From Holosporaceae bacterium (GTDB taxonomy: Bacteria > Pseudomonadota > Alphaproteobacteria > UBA3830): DNA of 64,000 nt. The stretch lies in NCBI GenBank assembly GCA_031269995.1, contig JAISYI010000022.1, positions 124,001 through 188,000 on the forward strand, given 5' to 3'. The notes beneath the pieces were generated by a model. It saw only the letters and a program-made list of their open reading frames with translations. It had not been told where the DNA came from and did no database searches. A program made the position numbers and the translations under genes. How positions within the stretch are numbered: position 1 is the stretch's first letter; each line of letters starts with the position of its first letter. Shown in pieces: positions 8,738 to 16,276 of the stretch.

Positions 8738-9724
8738 ATGAAAAAGGCAATAGCATTAGCAGCGCTGATAGCGTACGCACTGATACAGAACCCCGCGGAC
8801 GCAATGCGAACATGGGCACCAAAATCGGCGGCAGCATATGTACAACTGGCCGCGGTCCCACTGCCGGCGGCACAGCCGAACAACGTACTTGTAAGAGAAT
8901 TGAAAGACCTCTGCAGAATGACAGTTAATGATGCAGCCGCGTTAGCGAACCCGGCATCGTTGAGATGTCAGCGGGGAGGGAATGGAATTGTGGCCGTGGA
9001 GGCGTATGAATTGGGGTGGGCACACGCAAAAGGCGAATTATTCGCCGATGTTGACATGTTGGACGACGCCGGACAAATCCCCCTGGCGGCTGAGTTCGAC
9101 GCAGCGCAGAACCAACAGCACGCACAGCGCACAATCGCTTTGCCCGCGAGACTCGCACTGACTGACCTGTGGGCACCACTTGCCGGAGGTGACCGGCAAA
9201 CGTTGGCCCCGGCAGCGGGCCAAGCGGGAGCGATCAACCAGGGCGCGGGCGCGGCGGTCGACATAATGGTCGCCAACCTGCAAGCGAACGGCCTGCTGAT
9301 GGCGCCGGGCGCCCACGGAAACGCAGCGAACCTGCCGGCCAACGCGGGAACGCACGTAGCCTACCTGACGAACATCGCACAAACCCTTGAAGCAATACCA
9401 ACAGCTGCGATAGCTGCGTGGGGAACGGTCGCGGGTGGTGCTGCACAGACAGCAGAAGCTGTACTCGGAACACTGGCGGACTACCAGGTAGGAGGAGGAG
9501 CCGCACTAGGAGCAATCGCAGGAAACAACGGAGCCAATGGGACCGTGGGCATACACGTAAACTTAATGACGTGCCTCATCCTGTCCCTAGAAACATTTGC
9601 AGTCAACCCGGTGGCGGGACCGGTCGCAGCAATCGGAGGGATGCCTGGGTACATCAGAACTATGCCAGTACGTTACTGGAGGCAAATAGAGCGGATGAGA
9701 CATATAGCGGTGTTCGGAAACTGA
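8738..9724 (+). CDS. Ala/Gly-rich secreted protein, unknown role
   Basis: Starts at the ATG at 8738 directly after AGGAGGAG (8723-8730), the strongest ribosome-binding site seen here, which suggests high expression. The N-terminus MKKAIALAALIAYALIQNPADA is a signal peptide. The mature 300 residues are dominated by Ala, Gly, Asn and Leu, with runs such as GAGAAVDIMVANLQ and VAGGAAQTAEAVLG that could form amphipathic helices. Two cysteines lie near the mature N-terminus and one near the C-terminus. The DNA is clearly richer in G+C than its neighbours because of the GCN/GGN codons. No family recognised. A surface-layer, matrix or secreted structural protein is possible, but this is only inference. 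Confidence 0.7.
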   Translation: MKKAIALAALIAYALIQNPADAMRTWAPKSAAAYVQLAAVPLPAAQPNNVLVRELKDLCRMTVNDAAALANPASLRCQRGGNGIVAVEAYELGWAHAKGELFADVDMLDDAGQIPLAAEFDAAQNQQHAQRTIALPARLALTDLWAPLAGGDRQTLAPAAGQAGAINQGAGAAVDIMVANLQANGLLMAPGAHGNAANLPANAGTHVAYLTNIAQTLEAIPTAAIAAWGTVAGGAAQTAEAVLGTLADYQVGGGAALGAIAGNNGANGTVGIHVNLMTCLILSLETFAVNPVAGPVAAIGGMPGYIRTMPVRYWRQIERMRHIAVFGN

Positions 9725-9752
9725 CGGTTAGGTACACAAGAATGAGAAAAAG

Positions 9753-9803
9753 GTTCAGCCCGAGGGGATCCTGCCCATGAAATCGACAGAGTAAGGGCTG
9801 AAC
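9753..9803 (+). repeat. 9-bp inverted repeat downstream of the Ala-rich gene
   Basis: GTTCAGCCC at 9753-9761 is perfectly complementary to GGGCTGAAC at 9795-9803, with a 33-base spacer. It begins 28 bases after the stop of the Ala-rich protein gene. No T-run follows, so it is not an ordinary intrinsic terminator. It could stabilise the 3' end of the upstream mRNA or be part of a small RNA. Confidence 0.5.
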
Positions 9804-9814
9804 GATGCATAATA

Positions 9815-9833
9815 GCGGGACTGAAGTACCCGC
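9815..9833 (+). repeat. Small hairpin GCGGG/CCCGC
   Basis: GCGGG at 9815-9819 pairs with CCCGC at 9829-9833 around a 9-base loop, 12 bases after the preceding inverted repeat. It is followed by an A-run on the plus strand, not a T-run. Read on the minus strand, the hairpin would be preceded by T residues, so it does not look like a terminator in either direction. With the larger repeat, it makes the 223-base gap 9725-9947 unusually structured. Confidence 0.35.
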
Positions 9834-9947
9834 GAAAAAACACAGAACAGGCGGATCGGCAACCTGAGTAGAAGGGCGCAATTCGGCATTCCGACGGAAA
9901 ACACGGGAATAAGACAACACAACAAATTAGGAGATAAAAAAAAGACC

Positions 9948-10688
9948 GTGCCGACGTTGACCCGCCAAAAAATCGTGAATTTAAAACATCTATTGGACGG
10001 ACACACAGCAGGAAATTCGGTCAGAATAGAAATACGAAGGAATACCTGCTCAGCCGGCCTCGACATACGTACCGGAGAGAGAAACAAGCAGCCGATGGGG
10101 ACATTGGCTGAAAAATGGAGAAACTTCCTAACCCAGGAGAAAAACGAAAACATCGTCTTGATCGCAGTCATACGAGATAGAGCCTTGGGAGGTAGCCTAG
10201 AGCTGGCATTGTCGGCGGACATACTAATAGCGGAAAGCAACGCGAAGTTAGCATTCCCGGAAGTGAACCTGGGTTTAATGCCAGGATTAGGAGGGACACA
10301 AATATTAACCAGACGGGTGGGACCCTATAAGGCGGCAGAATTACTGATGTTGGGAAAGGAATTCACAGCGGAGGAAGCCAGAGACATGGGGCTGGTAAAC
10401 TACGTTTTCGACGAAGCCGACCTGGAGGCAGAGGTGGAAAAACTAGTTAAGTTATTAGACTCAAAACCGCCGGAAAGCATCAAAAGAATCAAAAAGGCGA
10501 TCCGAATAGCCCAAAACGTAAGCCTAGAAGAAGGATTTCTAAAAGAAGGAGAACTATTCAATGAACTACTATTGACGGACGAGGCGCAGAAAAGAATAAG
10601 GAATTTTTTAGAAAAGAGAGACGAGAAGAGAAGATTAAGAGCAAAAGACAAAGCACGAACAAAGCACAAGAGAACAGAAATAGCATGA
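9948..10688 (+). CDS. Enoyl-CoA hydratase/isomerase (crotonase) family protein
   Basis: Crotonase-fold enzyme acting on an acyl-CoA thioester; the exact substrate is unclear. Start is the GTG at 9948, with AGGAG about 14 bases upstream. Oxyanion-hole motifs are present (CSAGLDI near residue 34 and ALGGSLELALSADI near 79). The Glu of GSLELAL and the Glu of FPEVNLGLMPGLGGTQ match the two catalytic glutamates of enoyl-CoA hydratases. The protein is 246 residues; its N-terminal strand is short and the last 25 residues are a Lys/Arg-rich tail unusual for the family. Its stop overlaps the nrdD start by ATGA, so the two are translationally coupled. No other beta-oxidation gene is in the window, so an isolated or repurposed role is likely. 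Confidence 0.85.
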   Translation: MPTLTRQKIVNLKHLLDGHTAGNSVRIEIRRNTCSAGLDIRTGERNKQPMGTLAEKWRNFLTQEKNENIVLIAVIRDRALGGSLELALSADILIAESNAKLAFPEVNLGLMPGLGGTQILTRRVGPYKAAELLMLGKEFTAEEARDMGLVNYVFDEADLEAEVEKLVKLLDSKPPESIKRIKKAIRIAQNVSLEEGFLKEGELFNELLLTDEAQKRIRNFLEKRDEKRRLRAKDKARTKHKRTEIA

Positions 10689-12745
10689 CGACAATATTAG
10701 TTGAAAGAGAAAGCGGCCAACAAACCTATATTATCAAGAGAAACGGAGCGAAGGCGAGATTTGATCCAGACAAAATAGCAAAGGCAATTGCAAAAGCAGG
10801 AAGAGAAACAGGGGAATTCACAGCCGAGGATGCGAACCACATCACGTTCAAGGTTCTGAAGGTATTGAAACACAGGCAGAACAGAGAAGAACCTGACATA
10901 GAACAGGTTCAAGACATAGTAGAACAAGCACTCATAAACGAAAACTACTTTAAAACAGCGAAGGCCTACATAATTTACCGTGAGAGACACGGAGCAATGA
11001 GGCGCAGCAAAAAGAATTTGGTAGACGTAGTACTCTCAGTAAATGAATATCTAGACAGAATGGATTGGAGGGTCAAAGCCAACGCGAATCAGGGTTATTC
11101 CCTCGGAGGATTAATACTAAACATATCGGGAAAGATGGTAGCAAACTATTGGCTAAACAAGGTATACCCGGAATCGGTTGCAATGGCGCACAGAAACGGA
11201 GATTTTCACATACACGACCTGGATATGTTGTCAGGTTACTGTGCAGGGTGGTCCCTACGCACATTATTAAACGAGGGATTTAACGGAGTACACGGCAAAG
11301 CAGAATCAAAACCTCCGAAACACTTTTCAAGCGCAATGGGGCAAATAGTGAATTTCCTAGGCACACTACAAAATGAGTGGGCGGGAGCGCAGGCATTCAG
11401 CTCGTTCGACACCTATCTGGCCCCGTTCGTAAGAAAAGACCAGCTGTCCTTTGACCAGGTGAAACAGGGATTACAGGAGCTTATTTATAACTTGAACGTT
11501 CCATCTCGGTGGGGAAACCAGACGCCCTTCACCAATTTGACATTCGATTGGATATGCCCAGAGGATCTGCAGGATAAGATCCCCCTCATAGGGGGAGAAG
11601 AGAGCAACTTCTCCTATGGAGAACTGCAGCAGGAAATGGACATGATAAATCGCGCCTACATCGAGGTAATGACCGAAGGAGACGCTAAAGGGAGAATTTT
11701 CACGTTCCCCATTCCGACTTACAATATCACGACAGACTTTCCCTGGGAGAGCGAAAATGCAGCAAGATTGTTTGAAATGACGGCCAAGTATGGACTGCCG
11801 TACTTTCAGAACTTCGTGAATTCAGACTTGAAACCCTCTATGGTGAGATCCATGTGCTGCAGATTGCAACTGGACCTGAGGGAGTTGTTGAAGAGGGGGA
11901 ATAGTTTATTTGGATCAGCGGAGCAAACTGGATCCATTGGTGTTGTGACCATCAACTGCGCCCGTCTGGGCTATCTGTACAAGGGAAACGAGGAGCAGCT
12001 CCTTTCCCGCATGGTAGAGTTGATGAACTTCGCGAAAATGAGTCTGGAAATAAAAAGGAAGGTCGTACAGCAGCACATGGATATGGGTTTATTTCCCTAT
12101 ACAAAAAGATACCTGGGAACCCTGCGCAACCATTTTTCCACAATTGGAGTAAATGGGATCAATGAAATGATTCGGAATTTTACAGATGACCAGCACGACA
12201 TCACCACCGAATATGGACACAACTTAGCAATTCGCTTCCTCGATAAGGCAAGAGAATCTCTATTAAAATTCCAGGCTGAAACGGGCAACATGTACAACCT
12301 GGAAGCAACGCCGGCCGAGGGGACCACCTATAGATTCGCAAAGGAAGACAAAAAGAGATTTCCAGCCATTCTGCAGGCAGGAACAGCAGAAATGCCATAT
12401 TATACAAACTCAAGTCAATTGCCTGTTAATTTTACCGACGATGCGTTTATAGCGCTTCAGGAGCAAAACGATCTGCAGAAAAAATACACAGGGGGAACCG
12501 TACTGCACCTATACATGAATGAAGCAGTATCCGGAGCGAATGTTTGTGGGAAATTGATTAGAAAAATTGTGGAAAATTTCAGCCTACCGTATTTTACCAT
12601 CACGCCTACGTTTTCTATCTGTCCTAAGCATGGATACATAACAGGAGAACATAAGTATTGTCCCCGCTGCGATGAGGCCCTGATAGAGAAGAAGAAAAGA
12701 GAGTTCTGGCAAAAGCAAGACACAACTTGCGCAGCGTGCAGTTAG
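10685..12745 (+). CDS. nrdD: NrdD-type ribonucleoside-triphosphate reductase lacking a visible glycyl-radical motif
   Basis: Reduces ribonucleotides to deoxyribonucleotides. Residues about 15-105 form an ATP-cone (IIKRNGAKARFDPDKIAKAI). The catalytic barrel follows with class III hallmarks: FHIHDLDMLSGYCAGW, NVPSRWGNQTPFTN, MVRSMCCRLQLD and GSIGVVTIN. The C-terminus has the zinc-ribbon Cys/His pattern (SICPKHGYITGEH, then CPRC). Class III enzymes normally then carry an RVxGY-type glycyl-radical loop. Here the chain ends only about 25 residues after CPRC, with TTCAACS: no such Gly motif, but a CxxC pair. No nrdG activase is in the window. The ATGA overlap with the crotonase and the 19-base overlap with the next transporter suggest one operon. 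It could be a radical-independent remnant or a variant using another radical source and thioredoxin. Confidence 0.9.
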   Translation: MTTILVERESGQQTYIIKRNGAKARFDPDKIAKAIAKAGRETGEFTAEDANHITFKVLKVLKHRQNREEPDIEQVQDIVEQALINENYFKTAKAYIIYRERHGAMRRSKKNLVDVVLSVNEYLDRMDWRVKANANQGYSLGGLILNISGKMVANYWLNKVYPESVAMAHRNGDFHIHDLDMLSGYCAGWSLRTLLNEGFNGVHGKAESKPPKHFSSAMGQIVNFLGTLQNEWAGAQAFSSFDTYLAPFVRKDQLSFDQVKQGLQELIYNLNVPSRWGNQTPFTNLTFDWICPEDLQDKIPLIGGEESNFSYGELQQEMDMINRAYIEVMTEGDAKGRIFTFPIPTYNITTDFPWESENAARLFEMTAKYGLPYFQNFVNSDLKPSMVRSMCCRLQLDLRELLKRGNSLFGSAEQTGSIGVVTINCARLGYLYKGNEEQLLSRMVELMNFAKMSLEIKRKVVQQHMDMGLFPYTKRYLGTLRNHFSTIGVNGINEMIRNFTDDQHDITTEYGHNLAIRFLDKARESLLKFQAETGNMYNLEATPAEGTTYRFAKEDKKRFPAILQAGTAEMPYYTNSSQLPVNFTDDAFIALQEQNDLQKKYTGGTVLHLYMNEAVSGANVCGKLIRKIVENFSLPYFTITPTFSICPKHGYITGEHKYCPRCDEALIEKKKREFWQKQDTTCAACS

Positions 12746-13980
12746 CCCAGACTTTAGAGAAACACATAAGGCAGTATCTGCCCAAATGCAGCTTGGGGCT
12801 TTCCTATGGAGTATCGTATCCACTTACGCTTGTAGTGCTGGATTTTTGGCTAAAGGATGCAGGAGTAGCAAACGTAGCGATAGGGGTGTTTTCGCTAGCC
12901 CATTTGCCGTTCACATTTAAATTTCTGTGGGGAGTACTCGTAGAGAACTATGACGTACCCGGCCTGCCAAAGAAAATTGGTAGGACTAGAGGTTGGATAT
13001 TTGCGAGTAATGCGATGCTGCTAACAGGAGTGGTAGGAATGGCCAACGCTGATCCAACATCCGGAGAACTAGGTAGAATCGCGGCATTCGCCTCGTTGGC
13101 AGCGGTAGGAGACGGATGTAAGAACGTAGTTCTCTACACATATCAAATTAACGGAAACAATCCGACCAGCTATGTAGCTAGCGCAGTGGGATTAGGGCAC
13201 AAATTGGGGATGATCCTGACCAAGGTCGCGACCCTACACCTAGCGGCTCTCTATGGCTGGAAAATCGCATATTTGTCAGCAGCAGGAGCGATCTTAGCCC
13301 TGATGTGCGTGCAGTTGTCCATGCCTCTCCCCGAAAAAAACCGCCGAGAACAGAGCAGAGAAACGGCACTGAAAAACCCAGTTGAAAGAAGCTGGCTACA
13401 GCCCCTAAGACTACTGACTCCGAAAGAGAGATGCAGCATTTTGCTTGTGCTTACGCTATACAAGAGCGCAGATTTTTTTTTGCAAAAAATATCCGGTCTT
13501 TTTCTGGCAGAGGCGGGATTCACGAAGGTTGATATAGCCAATATTGTCCAGTTCTGGGGATCCGCATGCGTAATCATTGGAGGACTACTTGGAGGATACT
13601 TGATAAAAAGGCTTGGACTACCGAGGGCCATGGTGATTTTTGGAGTCCTTCATGCGCTCTCTTTCTTTTTGTACTCGTTATTTTTAAAGATTGGAGCAGA
13701 AACTAGGCTCTTATGGCTAACGATCTCCTACGAAGCCCTTACGGGAGGATGCGTGACAACGGCATTTATCACGTTTTTCTATGAAACGTGCAGGACTGGG
13801 GCTATGTATGCACTGCTGTGGGCAGTTCACGATGTCAGTGGAACGTTTTTCAGGGGAATTTCCGGAATTCTGGTAGATGCAATGGGATGGAAAATGTTTT
13901 TTACCGTGATCCCCGCAGCCTATTGCGCTGTTCTTGCCATCGTAGCAGTTTACAGCAACCAGATAACAGCGAAGAATTGA
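12727..13980 (+). CDS. ampG: AmpG-like muropeptide permease, divergent paralogue
   Basis: Major facilitator protein with about 12 membrane segments, related to AmpG, which imports anhydro-muropeptides for cell-wall recycling. AmpG-like features are VLDFWLKDAGV, LPFTFKFLWG and the ISGILVDAMGWKMFF ending. The start is the TTG at 12727 (or the GTG at 12736), inside the end of nrdD, so translation is probably coupled. The other AmpG here (41298-42638) has DGCQDMSLYAYQ in the fourth membrane region, like the QD of known AmpG proteins. This copy has DGCKNVVLYTYQ, so the acidic residue is lost. That suggests altered proton coupling or a different substrate. Confidence 0.85.
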   Translation: MRSVQLAQTLEKHIRQYLPKCSLGLSYGVSYPLTLVVLDFWLKDAGVANVAIGVFSLAHLPFTFKFLWGVLVENYDVPGLPKKIGRTRGWIFASNAMLLTGVVGMANADPTSGELGRIAAFASLAAVGDGCKNVVLYTYQINGNNPTSYVASAVGLGHKLGMILTKVATLHLAALYGWKIAYLSAAGAILALMCVQLSMPLPEKNRREQSRETALKNPVERSWLQPLRLLTPKERCSILLVLTLYKSADFFLQKISGLFLAEAGFTKVDIANIVQFWGSACVIIGGLLGGYLIKRLGLPRAMVIFGVLHALSFFLYSLFLKIGAETRLLWLTISYEALTGGCVTTAFITFFYETCRTGAMYALLWAVHDVSGTFFRGISGILVDAMGWKMFFTVIPAAYCAVLAIVAVYSNQITAKN

Positions 13981-14080
13981 TAGAAATCTACTCCTTACAT
14001 AGGACATGAAGCTTTTTTATTAATTGTTTTTTAAAGGTGTATGAAATACGATATATAAGAACTGCAGATTATGGTGTGAC

Positions 14081-14857
14081 GTGAGGGTATTACTCTATAT
14101 TTTGTTGCAGGTTTGCTACACCAACAACGGGTATGGATTGGAAGATGATACAAATGGTAACGCAGATCCAAAGGTTCTAGTCGAGAGAAGCCAGGCAAGT
14201 ATCGACGACGAAGCATGCGATGTGGCAGGGTTTCGCCTGCTGGCAGGGATAATGATGGGTAAATTCACCTATGGAGCGACCATCGAGGGAAATTCAAAGT
14301 TCACTAACAATGATATGAATACCTTTGGAGGTTCCTTTGAATTTGAGTATGGACATGCGTTTAAAGATAATCTAACACTGCTAGTAGGTACCGGTGTTGA
14401 TATACTGAATCAAAAAGAAACGAGTAGTAGTAACCTGGAATATATAAATGAAGCGCTTAATTTATCTCCGCAGCATAATGGAAAGGGAGACACGGCGCAG
14501 CTCCGTAGCGGAGGTGCATCTCCAAAAGCTTTTGTAGGGTTAGGGTATCCCTGTATGAAGGATAATTTTCCACTCCTCCTTTTCCTGAAAGTAGGTATCA
14601 GTAAACAAACCGGTGAGTTCGAATGTTTTAGAAATGGAACCAGCTTTAAAAAGGCTCAAGTAAACTCATGGGGTCCGTTCCTACAGATTGGAGCAGAAAA
14701 GAAATTTAATAAAAAAGTTGATGTTGGGATATCACTAGCCCTATCTCCTCAAAAAAATAAGAAGCAGAGCGATTCCCCTCCACAAATAGTAAGATGCCAA
14801 GGCAGGGAGATCAGGTTATTCGCAGTCCTACGAAAGAATTTGCAGGAGAACAATTAG
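14081..14857 (+). CDS. Putative outer-membrane beta-barrel protein
   Basis: A 258-residue protein starting with GTG at 14081. The N-terminus (MRVLLYILLQVCYTNNGYG) is a short signal-like hydrophobic stretch. The body shows alternating patterns and Gly-aromatic content typical of small barrels (GGSFEFEYGHAF, LTLLVGTGVDI, PKAFVGLGYP, FLQIGAEKKF). The last residues are not the classical terminal Phe, and a Lys-rich loop precedes the final strand. No family recognised with certainty; Omp25/OmpA-like surface barrels of alphaproteobacteria are the nearest analogy. It is separated from the AmpG-like gene by 100 AT-rich bases without a clear terminator. Confidence 0.6.
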   Translation: MRVLLYILLQVCYTNNGYGLEDDTNGNADPKVLVERSQASIDDEACDVAGFRLLAGIMMGKFTYGATIEGNSKFTNNDMNTFGGSFEFEYGHAFKDNLTLLVGTGVDILNQKETSSSNLEYINEALNLSPQHNGKGDTAQLRSGGASPKAFVGLGYPCMKDNFPLLLFLKVGISKQTGEFECFRNGTSFKKAQVNSWGPFLQIGAEKKFNKKVDVGISLALSPQKNKKQSDSPPQIVRCQGREIRLFAVLRKNLQENN

Positions 14858-14958
14858 AAAGTCGCAGGAGAGGCCATCGAAAAAGCAACAGGGGCAGAAA
14901 AAAGTTTCTAGCAAAAGGCATAGATTGATATTAAAGTGGAATATTCATTGTTGTAGTT

Positions 14959-15501
14959 ATGTTTTGGGAGAGTCTTTTGACCAATGCGGAAAAAACGAAT
15001 GAAGAATCGGGGTTGCCCTACAGAAAATGTGTCGCCATATTTTTGTTGAGTAAATCGAAGGTCTTCACCGGTAGAAGAGGAGATGTATCCAATGCATGGC
15101 AGCTTCCACAGGGGGGAATCGAGGAAGGAGAGGACAGTTTAACAGCCGCAAAAAGAGAGCTTTTTGAGGAAACAAATGTTCTAAGCGTGAAACCTCTGGT
15201 GTCTTCTAATTCCTATCGATATGATTTTCCCCAATATGTACAGAGAAATATTCTAAAAAAACATAGACAACTGAAGTATAAAGGACAGGAAATTGTTTTC
15301 TGGGTGTTTGAATTTACAGGAAACGAAGAAGAAATAGACGTTTTAAAGAAACCTCAGGAATTTTTAGAATGGAAATGGATGTCACTTGAGAATCTCCTCG
15401 ACAGTATAGTGGCTTTCAAGAAATCTTCTTATTTCAACGCTATTAAAGATTTTCAAAAATTCGGGATCTTCGAAGCAAGTAGAGCCGTCATACGGAGATA
15501 A
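14959..15501 (+). CDS. rppH: RNA pyrophosphohydrolase
   Basis: Nudix hydrolase that removes pyrophosphate from the 5' end of mRNA and so starts decay. The Nudix box spans residues 52-74 (G-x5-E-x7-REL-x-EE-x-NV pattern). The entry motif LPYRKCVAIFL and the WQLPQGG strand are typical of RppH/NudH rather than of other Nudix enzymes, as is the length of 180 residues. It is convergent with hdaA, with 50 bases between the stops. Confidence 0.93.
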   Translation: MFWESLLTNAEKTNEESGLPYRKCVAIFLLSKSKVFTGRRGDVSNAWQLPQGGIEEGEDSLTAAKRELFEETNVLSVKPLVSSNSYRYDFPQYVQRNILKKHRQLKYKGQEIVFWVFEFTGNEEEIDVLKKPQEFLEWKWMSLENLLDSIVAFKKSSYFNAIKDFQKFGIFEASRAVIRR

Positions 15502-15551
15502 AAGAACTGGTGAGGATGCTGATTGCTAACAGCAGTTACCATCACGTCTTC

Positions 15552-16247
15552 TCAGAAAAGTTGTTGTAAGTTCTTCTTCACAAAGGCAGGCGATAGTGAC
15601 TTTTTCTGTCGCAGAGACAGTTTATCTAGGATCTTCAACGCGCTCGCTAGGGAGGTAACTCTGCGTTCTAAAGTGTTTAGCAGATACCCTAGAGCATCGT
15701 TTTCAATCGTAATTCCAAGATCTCTAGCTATTTTCCTCGCTATTCGCAGCAATAGGTCATCACCCGGTGACTCTATTCCAACGATTGGAATGGAAAGTAG
15801 TCTGGACTTCAGATCTTCGAGGGTTATGTCCCAGAGCTGTGGGTGGAGCCTACTCAGCAGCAGCAAAAATCTGTTCTTTTCTCTTAGGATATTGAGGAAA
15901 TGGAATAATCGATCATAATTTTTTGGTATGAGCAATTCATCGAAATTATCGATGATAAAATTGCATTTTGAATTGCCTACTGTTTCAAATAAATCACGTG
16001 GATTGCCGTCCATGCTACCTTTCAAAACATAGACGGCATTTGCTGTCTGCGCCCACAGCGCGGCCAAATGCGTCTTACCAGAGCAAGCCTCTCCATAAAT
16101 GATCAGCCCGTTGCCATTCCATTCCGGCCATTGGGCGAGTAGCATAAGCGCAGCTCGATTTTCATCGCTTTCAACAAAATCCTTCCAATTCAGCCGCTCC
16201 TTCTGACAAAAATCAAAAATTTCCTGCTGCATCATTGATACCATCAT
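15552..16247 (-). CDS. hdaA: DnaA-related regulatory ATPase HdaA
   Basis: Regulatory inactivator of DnaA in alphaproteobacteria; it works with the beta clamp to stimulate ATP hydrolysis by DnaA. The 231 residues show an AAA+ core: Walker A GEACSGKTH, Walker B region FIIDNFDELL and a C-terminal lid helix domain. It lacks the DnaA DNA-binding domain, which fits Hda. The first residues (MQQEIFDF) could contain the short clamp-binding motif; the start could be the first ATG at 16247 or one of the in-frame ATGs just after it. It lies 29 bases downstream of the PerM-family gene in the same direction, the usual alphaproteobacterial neighbour. Confidence 0.88.
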   Translation of the reverse strand: MMVSMMQQEIFDFCQKERLNWKDFVESDENRAALMLLAQWPEWNGNGLIIYGEACSGKTHLAALWAQTANAVYVLKGSMDGNPRDLFETVGNSKCNFIIDNFDELLIPKNYDRLFHFLNILREKNRFLLLLSRLHPQLWDITLEDLKSRLLSIPIVGIESPGDDLLLRIARKIARDLGITIENDALGYLLNTLERRVTSLASALKILDKLSLRQKKSLSPAFVKKNLQQLF

Positions 16248-16276
16248 CCGCTCATTAATCTCTTACTGAACTGAGT

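Noticed and set aside
15523-15918. 131-codon plus-strand frame opposite hdaA
   Set aside because: Shadow of the well-supported HdaA coding strand.
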